Source: Bostrychus sinensis
Lineage: Eukaryota > Chordata > Actinopteri > Gobiiformes > Eleotridae
Assembly: GCA_020698575.1 (NCBI GenBank)
Contig: CM036245.1
Span: 40,448,093-40,512,092, forward strand
Direction of reading: 5' to 3'
DNA: 64,000 bases
Under the pieces are notes generated by a model. That model had not been told where the DNA came from. It saw nothing but the letters and a program-made list of their open reading frames with translations, and searched no databases. The translations under genes and the position numbers were made by a program. Each line of letters starts with the position of its first letter. Position 1 is the first letter of the stretch. Positions 24,701 through 38,526 of the stretch are shown here, one piece after another.

Positions 24701-27700
24701 ATGAATGGACAGACAGGTTCATGTGAGAGACATCCGTTTGCTGATGGCGCTTTGTCACACTCCTCATTCTGTTTTGGATCAACTGATAAAAAGCTTTCTG
24801 CCTTTTGATTGTGGAACTATCTGAACTCTTGTGGACTTGAGCTGTAGAGGTCTTTGAGTCAATGCCCATATCTGAGCAAGGACACATAGGTCCTAATTCT
24901 CTGGTTGAAGCTTCCACAGAAACTTGGGTTTTCTCTTGAGCTCCGACACATCTTAGTGGCAGTACTTGAACAGCAGGAGTGGAAGAAAAATTAGAGTCAG
25001 ATAAAGTTTGAGGTGGGACAGCAGGCAGATTATATCGACTTCTTAAAGCTTTCTGGTATTCCTCCAAGCGCTGATGAGCTTCTTCAATCGATCTCTGATG
25101 AATTCTGAAATTGTAGAAAAAAAAAAAAAAAGAAAATAGTAATAACAGAAATCAAGACAACAGCATGTTTAAGATTTACATTTACACATCAAATTCACAA
25201 ATTGACCTAATGCCATGCCACACAAAGTCGGTAAAAACCTTTAACACAGCAATTTAATTTAATAACTTAAACTTAATCAGGGCTCTGGGCATACGTGCAA
25301 CCTAATTTTTCAATGGTGCGCCAAAAAAAAAAATCTGATGTTGCCATAGGAGGGAAAAAAAAAAAAAAAAAAAAAAAAACTCGACTCTGAATCATTATCA
25401 AATCCTATGTTCATATAAATTCAGTCCTTGTTTTCACTTGTACCGCATTCTGTTTACCTAAGAGGGAGTCCTTAATGTTTCATAATGATCCAGTCGGTGT
25501 TTTGCGCTAGTCTGTCTCCTTTTTCGTAGCGCCACAAAACAGAGCTCCGGAAAACAACATTTCCATGCAATAAAAATGTCACGGGGAGATACAGGAACAG
25601 AATTAACAAAGATTAAGTCATAATAGAAGAACTAAGAGATGAAACTTAATATTAACTTTTGCTTACACTTTGTAATTCGACTAAATCCAAGCCAAACCCA
25701 GTAGGTTAGGTAAAGCTCTTTCTGTCAGACCTGATGCTGCCCTGATTTCTGACATTCATAACTTGAGCTAACTCTGCTGTCAACACCAGAGCAGTTCAAT
25801 AATAAGTTTAGTTTATCTGTAAACAGGGCTTGACATTAACACCCGCCAACCCGCCAAATGTGGGTAGATTTCATCCATGGTGGGTAATCAAGCCACCTCC
25901 ACTAGCTACCGCAACCACTTGGACAAATGTGGAAATTGTGGGGATTTCTCCGAGGCTGTCCCGCCACCGAACAGCGCATTCTTTTCTACTTTCACTTTGC
26001 CACAATTAAAGTTTTCTTGATTACAGAGCGCTTTACACCACACAGCGGCTGTTGCATTCACGCACACACTCGCTCCGAGAACCCAGAGTGGAGGAGCGCA
26101 ATGGTTTCGTATGGGCCCTGGCTGTGAGAAGTGCCCAAGGACCGCAGGGACACAAAGGATTGCCCAGGGATGGTGGGGACATTGTCTGAGAGAATTGCGG
26201 GGGGGACACAAAGAAAGAGCATGCAGGGTTCAGGCTCTTGTGTTGCTGCGTCGCCCCTGCCTCAGCAAGACAGAAAGGACGCTGAAGTGAAGCTTTGGTT
26301 GATCAGCCCATGTCCTGTTTAAAAGCTCCTCCCTGCTTTGGGTTGTCATGGAGACACATCTATCGTTTAGTTTAATTAAGTCGCTACAAATCTGCTCTTG
26401 CTGAAAACAACAATCCTTAAAGCACCATTATTCCTAATAATTTCAGGATAAATTAAATCAGTAGATTATTATGAGGCTTGTTCAGCAGATTTTACTTCTG
26501 TCTTTGAGCAGCAGATTGTCTGCTTGAATCCCACACGAGCACATTTTATAAAATGTATGATACAAATAAGCTTCTTGGCTATATTTAATTTCTGTTTGAT
26601 AATAAAATGCACAGCTGGAACTCTATTAGAGCAGATACTGGTATAGGTGCATTAGATTGTATTTAGGCAAATTTAATCAAAAGCAGTACATTAATTTTGG
26701 TTAGAATAAAGGCCATTTCAATTTTGATAGTGAGAATTTTTATTACAAAACAGGAAAAAAATGATACACAGTTGTGGCTAGTGGAAATGATCAGGGGCTA
26801 GTAACTATTGAAAACCGCCAGCCACAGTGGTCAGTGAGAGAAAAAGTTAATGTCAAACCCTGTCTGTAAACAATAAGTAGCCTACACAATTATTAGAAAG
26901 GGATAGGAAGGTTAGGCTCTGGCCTCTGAGTCCTGGTTGTGTTTTGTAAAGGCCAGTGTGGAGATTTAGCCCCAGAAATTAAACAAGGCATTTGCTCCAC
27001 AATGTACTTGTGCACTAGAGCAGCTTCTTCAGGACAGTTTGTTTGGCTGCTCCCGAGTCCTGCTTTTATTCTGAGGGACCACATACAGTAGGACATAACT
27101 GGTGTGTGGGACATAATGAAATGCAGTGTCACTTTAGCTCAGAGAGAAACATAATTAGCTTAGGTTTTATTTCTTATATTAAAAATATTTTACACTAGCC
27201 ACCTAAAATATCGCAGAAAACACTGCTAAAATGTACCAAAATACATGAATTACCTCTGTTATAAGAGACTTTTCTGGGAGAGGACCCCCAAGACCCCCTG
27301 AAATAATCTCAAACTACTAAAGAACATGTTCATAAGATGCTTAACAGCCCTGTAACACATTTTGAAGCTTAAAGTCGCATTACCTAATTTTGTGACTGTA
27401 AAAGTGATGTCTGCAGTGTTAAATGTGATGTCGACGAAAATTTGGGTGCACCTAATGTTTATGCAGGTGCACCTAAGAAAAAAGTTAGGCATAGGATGTA
27501 ACGATGCACTGAAGTCAGGATTCGATTTTATAATTTTTTGTGATTTTTATTTGTAAATTTAGTGGCAGTATAATCGGGGCTTAATTTGAGCCGGATCTTG
27601 CCAGAACAGGATCCGGAAACTCCCTTATTTTGATGCAGTCTGATCCGGTAACTGTTTGCTTGGATCCGGTAACTCAGAACAAAGTGTTGACTACATTTGT

Positions 27701-30700
27701 CTCTTTTGACCTCCTAAACCTGTGTTGAATGTGTAATTACACAGAAATGCATATGTTTTAAACATAAAAGCCACGCTTCATTTCCGCGTGAGCGCTTCAA
27801 CATATACTGTCCCCGCACTGTACTTCGTGTCTATAGAGTGTACAGGGAATGGGGTGGAAAAGACCTTCACATCAAACTGAAAGATCTATTCACCACTGTT
27901 AACACCAGTGGTGTCTGCAGGTGTACAGCAGTACGCACTGTGCGTACCTTGAGATGTCCCCTGACCCCGCCCAATCCCTCCTGCATCCACAGAGTTGCAC
28001 AGAGCCATAGTAGGCTGTGTGTATTTACAAACGTGAAGTGCAGCTACAGCTGACTGCTGCTCTTTAAGTCAAAAGTGATGTGTTTGCTTACAGCCAGAAG
28101 ACAGTAAATCTGTTTAGGTTTGTCCTGACTTTGGTTACGTGGAGGGGACCTATGTGATGCACTTTGGATGTGCCGCGTTATTTCCCCACTGTGTCCGAGA
28201 GCGCATGGGACCTGGCAGTGCCACGTCAGTTTGTTCTTTTACTCAAATGCTGATTGACGCATGCAGTGGAAATTGGGGTTTACTGCTACCGTGTGCTCCC
28301 TTTCCTAGTCTAGACTTTGTTTTTACAGACCACAGCTGCATGAGTCTGTGTTCTTGCTTCAGACTGGTGGCTGCACACAGTAGGTCTATGAAGCGCAGTA
28401 ATTATGCATAGCAGCTGATTTCTTGATCAGCTGAGCAATCAAACAAATGTACACTGACATTACACTGAAGTGAAACACTACAATGTATAATGAAGTTAAC
28501 AAATATGTTAAAATATAATTTAAAACAGTATAAATGAGCAGTTGCTTGATTTTTGGCATGTGTGTGCGCCTAAGCATTGTGTTGTGTGTACGTTCCAGGA
28601 ACATTGTTGGCCTTGTGGACTCCAGTGTCAAAGCGCAATTTTTGTTCCGGCATTGTTTGATTTAAAAATTAAGCCCTGAGTATAATTATGACCAAAAGGA
28701 TTTTTTTACAACGTCTATTTGTGACTCCTTATCAAAATTAAATTGTTGTACATTTCTTATTTCAGCAGTCGGGGCACAAGCAGCACGGCTTTGTAACAGT
28801 AAGAAGGAAGCATAGCGCTAAACACAAACACTTAGACCACCCAAAGCTTCCTGTCTGGAATAGGTTTTCTCCCCTCAGCGACACACCCGCTGAACCATCG
28901 ACTCTGGTGATTGGGAGCTCGATAGTTAGAGACGTGAAACTGCCAGCGGCCACGGTTAGGTGTTTTTTGGGGGCCAGAGTGGGTGACATCAAAGGAAACC
29001 TTTGGATTTTAGCCCAGAGTAGGACCAGGTTCCGTCGAATCGTGATTCACGTTGGCAGGTAACGACGCCCGGCGGAGACAATCAGAGGTGCTCAAATTGA
29101 ATGTAGGGTCGGTGTGCAAACTTGCTAAGTCGATGTCAGACATCGTAATTTTCTCTGGTCCCCTGCCGAATTTGACCAATGATGAAATGTACAGCCGTTT
29201 TTCATCATTCAACCGCTGGTTATCTAGATGGTGCCCAGAAAATGGCATAGGCTTTATTGATAATTGGCGAGTGTTTTGGGGAAAGCCTGGTCTCTTACGG
29301 AGAGACGGCATTCATCCCACGTTGGATGGTGCTGCGTTTCTATCTAGAAATATGACTGATAGCATTAGTCATCCAACCTGACGAGCCAGAGGTGGGACCC
29401 GGGCACAGAGCAGTAGTTTAAAACATTTCTCTGAGCTTCCTTACGAGCTGGGACAAACCCAGTAGTAAAGGTATTTTAGCAGAGCAAATAGAGACTGTGT
29501 CTGTCCCCCGCCTAAACACTAACTCCAACAGCAAAAGACAAATATGAGGTGTGAGAGCCACAAATTTAATAAAAATAACTTCTTGTAGACCAATTAATAA
29601 TATTAATAATAATCAAAACAATGACATAATTAAATGTGGATTACTAAACATTAGGTCCATTTCCTCTAAATCCCTGTTAGTTAATGAATTAACTAATGAT
29701 AATAAACTTAACCTACTGGACTTAAAAGAAACCTGGCTACAACAGGATGATTATGTGAGACTTAATGAAGCTCCTCCCCCAAGTCATGTAAACTTTCAGA
29801 CAGCGAGGAGCACAGGCGGAGGTGGAGGAGTGGCAGTAATATCACAGTCTAGTTTACTTCTTAGCCCTAAATCTAAACACACATATAATTCCTTTGAAAG
29901 CCTCATACTAACTATAAATCACCCAGACTGTAAGAAACAAAAACCAGTTGTGTTTATAATCATCTACCGGCTCCTGGTCCCTATTTCGAATTTTTAATTG
30001 TGTTCTCTGACTTTCTATCCAGTATAGTGTTAGACTCAGATAAGATGTCTAGGTCAGCAACTGTCTAGGTAATGCATTTGCAGCCTTATTAGACAGCATA
30101 GGTTTTACTCAAAACGTAAATGAACCCACTCATTGTCACAAGCACAGCCTGGACCTTGTTTTAACCTATGGTATAGAGATTAGTGAGCTCACTGTCCTCC
30201 CTCATAACCCCATACTCTCAGATCACTTTCTAATTACCTTTCAGTTTATACTCAAAATCTGACGCTAAAGCATGTGAAGCAGGTAGTGCTTTCTCTCGTC
30301 ATATATGTGTCTGTGTGGCTTTTAGTGGCTTATGATCGCTCCGTGATGTGATTTAATGCACAGAATGTCCCTTTCCCCTCTCATCATTCACTGATTGTCT
30401 CGCTTCCTTAAACAAACGCATTGAGCATACACATCTTAAGCCCAAACCACACCTGGAGTGCCGCCTCAAATTACACCAAACGCTTGAGAAGGTTTTAATC
30501 AGTGGTCGTCGATCGCGATCTACCAGTCGATCGTAAAAGCAGTGCGGGTAGATGGCGCAGCCATGTCTTTCCAAAGTCATATAAAGTCATATACCTATGG
30601 CATTTGAGTGACACGCAGATCGATCAGTCTGAGATTCTTTCTAACACAAGAGACACCACGGAAGCGCGAGGAAACCGCACGAGCTACGAACTACGAACTA

Positions 30701-33700
30701 AACCGAATACACGCAACTTAATAACAATCACAGTTTTGGCCGCTTTCACTTCAGCTCTGTTGTGGAGGCTGCGGGCGGCTCGCGCGCCGCAGCCGCTCTG
30801 AACACTGCCATGGGGCTGATGCACACACACATGCATGCACACACACACAGGAGGAGAGGCAGCGGTATCAGGAAGGAGACAGGTGAGGAAGGTGTCAGAG
30901 CCTGATGTATGTCACCAGTTTGCTTTGTTTTTGTCCTTCAGTAGTTTGTTGTTGCCGTGCGTAAGGAAAACTGACTTTGTCGAAGTCTCACAAGCTCCTC
31001 CCCTGAGCGTTACCATGGAGCTCCTGTCACTCACCAATGTTACTAAAATAATGCTGAGCTTTGATGATAAGCTGCATTGATACTGCAGTTTAATTCAGGC
31101 ATAATTATAAATATAGTAGGCCTATTATAATCCATAATAATCAGCAGTTTTAGGAAATGATGGAATGTTGTAAATATCACTGACAAAAAGGCTACATTTA
31201 TCAGATTCAGTTATTCTGTCCTGAGTTGATAATTAATGTTTATCATTTTAGTTTAATAAAATGTGACTTTATTAAAGTGGTTATTTCTATTTTTATTTTC
31301 ATGTTTAACCACTGCAATAATAACCCTGATAAATGTCCACCATGTTTAATAGAAATAAGGGGTAAAAAAAAAAGAAAAAAAAAAAGGTAGATCTCCTGGC
31401 CTTGATGACTTTAAAAGTAGATCGCAAGCCGAAAAAGGTTAGGCACCACTGGTCTAGATAGAACAATACTAATTGCTCAATTAGTATTGTAGTATTATTC
31501 AGTTGCTCAATACTAATGGTAATTTATATTTTGCTTATGGATTTTAGCCTATTGTTTTTGGTGTATATTGTTGGGTCAGAATTTCATTGCACCCTCTTTA
31601 TTTAATATGGACCCCCATTGCCCCCTCAATGATATTTGTCTGGAGCCGCCCCTGTCTATAGCAGGTTATTAGCGAGTTAGCATCAGAAAGGAGTTTCCCC
31701 ATGCGCTGACTGCAGCAGGAGTCGGGAGCTGCTGCCTGTGTCCCCCCGAGCAGCAGCTACTGTCCCTCAGTGTTTACAGCTGTGTGTCTGTGCCCCATGG
31801 AGCAGAGAACCATCTTTGTTACTGCATAAGTACGGGGGACCATGTTTTTTCATCCACCGCCGTGCGCCTCATAGAAAACAATAGGGGTGTATTTTTTGAC
31901 GTGCGTCCGGTGTGTGTGTTGGCCTTTATAGGGTGCGTTTGATTTATTTTCAAACCCCGTATAAGCCATGTCTATATTTTTCATTTATAGTAAAGATTCA
32001 TTCTCAACCTCGTATATCTGCTTTTTCTGCTATTAAAAATATATATGTAGGCATAATTTGTTATAGTACCGGCATAAGCAAAAATCTACTTTCACCCCTG
32101 ACTTGGACCCATTCTGTTCATGCTTTACATTGCCTTTAGGAAACAATCAGAAAACATGGCATTAATTTTCACTGTTACGCAGATGATACACAGTTGTATT
32201 TATCAATTAAACCTGATCAGAATGACCGCGTTGAGAAACTTAGCGCCTGTGTGAGAGACATAAAGACCTGGATGACAATTAATTATCTCCTCCTAAACCC
32301 AGAAAAAACAGAGGTCATTATACTAGGCCCCAAAAAGCTGAGAGATGCTCTGTCTGACCAGATAGTCTCCCTGGACGGTGTCAGTGTAACCTCAAGTTCT
32401 ACTGTGAGAAACTTAAGAGTTTTATTTGACCAAGATTTATCATTTAAGGCTCATATAAACCAAGCCTGTAAAACAGCATTCTTTCACTTATGTAACATAG
32501 CCAAAATCAGAAATATTTTATCTAAAAGTGACGCTGAAAAACTTGTCCATGCGTTTGTTACATCTAGGTTGGATTACTGTAACTCTCTGCTGGCAGCCTA
32601 AAAACTCTTTAAAATGTCTTCAGCTTGTTCAAAACGCAGCAGCAAGATTATTAACAGGAACTAACAGGAGAGAACATATTACTCCTGTGCTAGCTTCACT
32701 TCACTGGCTTCCAGTTGAATTCAGAATTAGGTTTAAAATCCTTCTCCTGACTTACAAGGCTGTAAATGGTACGGCCCCATCCTACATTAATGATGTTATA
32801 GAGCCATACCAACCAAGCAGAGTACTGCACTCACAAAATGCAGGGCTATTAGTGGTTCCCAGGGTTTCTAAAAGTACAGTTGGAGGTAGAGCCTTTAGTT
32901 ACCAAGCTCCTGTTTTATGGAATCAGCTTCCAGCTCATGTTAGCGAGGCAGACACAGTCTCTACATTTAAGGTTAGGCTTAAAACATTCCTCTTCAAGAA
33001 AGCTTATGGTCAGGCCAGCTAGGAACAGGGTTAACTCCACAGTTGAAGCTAGGCTGCTCTAGGAGCTAGAAGTTGGGGGAAGTATGGTGCACTGAGCCTC
33101 TGTCCTCTGGTTTCATCTGCTGCTCCTCTCCTATCACTGTAATTAATATTATCTAATATTCTATATCTCCAATCAGTTCCTTGCTATTCACAAGTTGTCC
33201 CTCTCTCCCACTGTTTCAGATGCCTGGCTGCCGGCAGATGTCCCAGTGACGATTGGATCTTAGCTGACCCCATCTGTGCTCCTGTCCTGACCTGTGGGCC
33301 CTCAACCTCACCTCTAAGGATTTCCCGGCTCTACCTCAACCCACTCACCTGTCTGGATGAGGCCCACTTGCTGCATCCTTACAGACCTGAACTATGATCC
33401 TATAGATGAGCTAATGAACTAACAGTCCTAGACACATTGCCTGTCCGTTCTGGGAGAGGATCTCTCCTTCAATATGGACTCCATAAGGTTTCTACTTTTT
33501 CCCCACAGCTGTTTTTTTTTTTGTAGGAGTTTTTCCTTACCGAGAAGTTGGGTCTAAGGACAGGAGTGTCCTGGGTCTGTTTAGTTTAGTGTAGTTATTG
33601 TTTGTGTTGATTGTGTGTTTATGTTTGATTAACTGTTTGTGAAGCCCTTTGAGGCGACTTTTGTTGTGATACTGGGCTATACAAATAAATCTGAATTGAA

Positions 33701-36700
33701 ATGAAATTAAGGCGAGAGTGCTAACCACTAAGCCACCATGCCTCCTCTTCAGCATAAGGCAACATGACCTCTTGAAGTAACAGTATTTGGATATACTATA
33801 TTTAAGCTTACTATACTATATTATATTTACTATAATATATACTATATTTAAGCTTTTTTTTTTTAAGAGTGTTTTTTCTTATCGAGGAGGATGGTCTAAG
33901 GACAGGAGTGTCCTGGGTCTGTTTTGTTTAGTTATTCTTTGTGTTGATTGTGTGTTATGTCTGATTGTGCGTTTATATTTGATTAACTGTGAAGCCCTTT
34001 GATGCAACTGACTGTTGTGATACTGGGCTATATAAAGAAAAATGGAATTGGAACTAAACTGAATTTAAACTGATCTATGATCCCTGTGATGCCATAAATA
34101 GCTAATGGACTAAAGCTGGGGACACTACATGATTTTCTGTCGTTATAGATTCTGAAAAGACTCAGAGCACACACTGACTGGTTTCAGCAGATTTAGTTCT
34201 GACAACTGAAAGACTGAGGCTCACACATTTAACGACTGCGCCTCACACACTACAAGATCTGTTGAGACCGCAACTGACACCAACCAAACGCAAAAAAAAA
34301 AACTCTCACCGGCAACTTGCGAGAACTAAATGGTAAACAAACATGGATGCTACCTGGGTCGCTGTTGCCGTTGTGTGCGTAAGCTATCTGTTTGGAAAAA
34401 AGGAAAAAGAGTCTATGTATCCAGTTACGCTTGGGTAATGCTCAACTTTCTTCGGCGTTTGCCATGGTTGTTTATGTCTTCTTCAAATTTCTGCTTATAT
34501 TTCAGGGTTTCCGCTAAAGAAAAATAAAAATGTCCATATTGGAGATGTTAATAAACACTGCGTGCGTAGCACCCAATCCGAGGGCGCGAGGCCCCCTCGG
34601 CATCACCTCGGCATCACTGGGGGTATCCTCCTCCACGGATACAAAATTTTTGTATTTCCCTACCTGAAAACAGCCTTTCTGAGCATATCTGGGCGATATT
34701 TTGATGCATAAAACACCATGCTGTTGAGATATCTTAATCCGGTTATTCTCTGTAGTTTTTCATAATCCGAGGCCCCATGCATTTGTGACAAAATGATTTA
34801 ATTACAACTCTCCAACAAACACACGTAACAAGATGAATCATGATGGATGCCCAGCAGTTTTTACCATTGCCCAACATCGGAAGGCGAGGGCTTGTTGTGG
34901 CCGCCATTGTGATCACGTCACTGCACGGGGAACTCCGTCTAATATAGTGACCTACTGCACATAACATCATGGAAGTTTACCTCTTTCGGGGGGCGGACTC
35001 TGTTATGGCTGGCTAGATGTAATTTTACTAAACTTTACACATTCCACGCAACTGTAATCATAAAATAACATTTGATTAGCTTATCCATTTACCGGTCAAA
35101 AAAAGGGGGTCGCGAGAACCCTGTATTTTCCTGCCACTTCCTGTTGCTTCGTCTTCATTCTCTGGCGCTATTTCCTGTGTCCCATCAACTGTTTTTCATT
35201 GGCCACCATGAATTCCCAGTTGGATATGCAAACAGCCCACACTACAGGAGTGTGCGTCCAGAGTTGGCTTTAAAATTCAAACATGTTTGATTGCTTGCGA
35301 CTGACGTCAGGCCGGGCTTTTGCGCCTCACACACTTGCCGATTCGAGTCTTTGAACATCACACACTAACGAATTTCAGGGCCAACTGGTGATTACGATTC
35401 CCTGCAACTAGTGTTGCCTGGTACAGACTCGGCGCAACTGTGAATCGTTATAAAATCGGGCAAAAAAATTGCATAGTGTCCCCCCAGCTTAACAGTCCTA
35501 GACACATTGCCTGTCCATTCTGGGAGAGGATCTCTCCTTCAAAATGGGCTCCATAAGTTTTCTACTTTCTTCCCCACAGCTGTTTTTTTTATTTTATTTT
35601 TTTAGGAGTTTTTCCTTACCGAGATACCGGGTCTAAGGACAGGAGTGTCAGGTTGATTACCTGTTTGTGAAGCGACTGATTGTTGTGATACTGGGCTATA
35701 TAAAGAAAAATTGAATTGGAACTAAACTGAATTTCCCCATGTCATAATGCTTGCTCCACCAGGCTTTACTGTCTTCATAGTGTCCTGGGGCTGGAACTCA
35801 GTGTTTGGGCATCATCTGACAAACTGTTTGTGGCCCCTAGACCCAAAAATAACAATCTTAGGTTCATCTGTCCACAAAATGTTGCACCATTTCTCTTTAG
35901 GCCAGTCAGTGTGTTCTTTGGCAAATTCAGCACGTCTTTTTTTTTTTTTAACAATGACTTTGCAGGGGCTACTTGCTGAAAGCTTGGCTTCACAAAAGGT
36001 GTCTTCTAATTGTTACAGTAGTCAATGGTAATTTTAGATCTTCTTTAATTGCTGGAACTGATCATTGCCTGAGCCTTTGCCATTTTGGCACAATGATTTT
36101 TCTTTTTTTCCATATCTTTCAGGTTTTGGTTGCCATTTCAGAGCATGAGATCATTTTAGTTAAGCAGCCTATTATTTTTTGCACTTCTTCATACTTTACC
36201 CTCTCCAGTCAACTTTTTAGTCAAAGTACGCTGTTGTTCTGAACAATGTCTCTAACGACTCATTTTACTCAAAATGTTTGAAAGAAATGCAATATAACCA
36301 GCATGCACAAGATGTGCTCCCTTTGTCCTTTCATAAGTGACAGCTGTTTAACAGCTGATTTCTCACAGCTGTTTAAGGTCCCTGATAGCACACCACTCTG
36401 CTATTATTTTGAACATGACCTTTTCAATTAATTATTCAAATAAAAAAAAATGCAGCATGCATCTCAGGACTGTTGGGTCTATTGGTTTTCTATTACTCTA
36501 CTGCACTCTACTGCCAGTTATTTGCCATGCCATGGAGAAAATTGCAGTGTATGTCATGCAAACTCTCACCAACTCTCCCAAAAAGGACTTATTTGCCATG
36601 GTCAACAATTGTAGTTAGTCTTTATAAGACAGGGAGCAGGGTGTGACTAGCAACCCACAAGACCACTGCTTTGAATTTAGACTACAGTACCAATTTTTAA

Positions 36701-38485
36701 GCAGTAAGTATGTGTTGCTTCTATTTTCTTTAACTATGACTGCATTAAATATTTCATTATTGTTATACTGTATATTGTGGTCAATTGTGCTTTGATTCTT
36801 GGTTATCCTCTAAATTTTGACATCTTGACAAATTTTAACCGAGACACTAGAGATGGAAATTAGCTGTAGGCTACAATCTCACATAGTTACATGTCAAATG
36901 TCTATTAATATGTATTGTCCCCTGATAAAATTAATAAATCAAATAATAACATCTGCCATTCACACCTAGTTAACAGCAGAACATTTACAGTGTTTACACA
37001 ATTGTCCAGAAAAAGGTGCAACAATTGCAACAATTAAGGTCAACAGATGGCAGTTTCTTACTCATTTTGCTGGAGCAGTCGAAGTCTGTGTTCTTCCATC
37101 CACCTGGTGTGGTTTCCAACAAGAGGCATTAGCTGTAGAGATGAAAGATTTTTCTTATAATTTATATGATCAAATCAAATCAATCTTTATTTGTTGCCTT
37201 ACAACAGCAACAACTGAACCAAAGTGCTTTCCAAAATACAATAATAAAAGGATAAAAACAACTAAAAACAAGTTAACTATAGCAGTTTAAAACAAAAGTA
37301 AAACATTTTCAAAATAAAATATACAAGTGAAACGATGCAGTTAAGTACTAAAAGCAAGTCTAAAGAGATCCGTTTTTTTTAGCTTAGTTTGAACAAAGGC
37401 AGATCTGTAATGGTCCGTAACTCAAGTAGCAAAGTGTTCCAAAGTCTTGGACCAGCTACTGCGAATGAATGATCACCTCACTGTTTGCTTTTGGTCATGG
37501 GGACCTCCAGCAGGCATTGGCCTGCAGAACGCAGAGCTCTGCTGGGTTTGTGTGCAATTAACAGTTCACATAAATAGGAAGGTCCATGAATGACTTAAAA
37601 AAAAAATTTGAAAGTTCAACTCTCAAATCAACTCTGAAGCGTACTGGGAGCCAGTGGAGGGAGTACAGAAGTACTGTGACTGTGTCGCTGAGTGTTTGTC
37701 AGAAGCTGAGCAGCAGCATTTTGCACCAGTTGCAGCCGGTTGAGTGTGCACTGGTTCACACCAATATAAAGAACATTGCATCAATGCACATTCAGTGCAT
37801 GAACTAATAAAAGCATGCATAGCCTTTTCTAGGTTGTTCTGACAAAGGAATGGTATGACATTGGCCAGAAGACAGAGCTGGAAAAAACTGGCTTTAACAA
37901 CACTATCAATTTGCTTGTCAAGTTTCAGACAGCTGTCAAGCTTAACTCACAGGTTTTTTACAACAGGTTTAGAGTAGGAACCAAGAGCACCAAGATCAGG
38001 AACAACAATGAAAAACAATTTAGAACCAAACCCTATAGTTAAAAATGCAAACAGGCAAAATCTAATTAATAATCTAATTAAAATTAAACTTTGATACAAA
38101 ATTAAACTTTTGATGAGATGTTTAGTTTTATCCTAAACTGAAGTAGTTTTGGATCACATGGTACCAACTACTTACTGTATTATTTAGCTCTGTGTTGAAT
38201 AAAAGGTCATCGGAGGCATCAAAGCGTTCAATTGGAGGCTAAACTAATAACCACAGATTGTACAGAAAACTATACACTTGAAAAATTTACAATTAGCCTA
38301 CTAATATAAATAGCCTTATACTATTTTTCTGTACAAAATATTGTATGATTAATATGGAGACATTAAAGGAACGGCTTTAGCCTATATGTACTTCAAACAC
38401 CATTGAATAAAAAAGTGTTAGTATCATAACAACACTACTTGTATGTTGTGGTCCTGAGAGATTTTATGGTTTTGTCCTGGAATAG

Positions 38486-38526
<41 letters not shown>

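Noticed and set aside
24441..24726. Plus-strand 81-87-codon frames opposite exon 13
   Set aside because: They are antisense to the coding minisatellite; the minus-strand frame is continuous with spliced exons.
29052..29381. SGNH-esterase-like frame as a host gene
   Set aside because: Its position ahead of an L2 endonuclease and RT and the frameshift show it is L2 ORF1.
30500..31451. Exact 8-bp target duplication for this hAT-like insertion
   Set aside because: The flanks match at only five of eight positions, so I do not claim a duplication.
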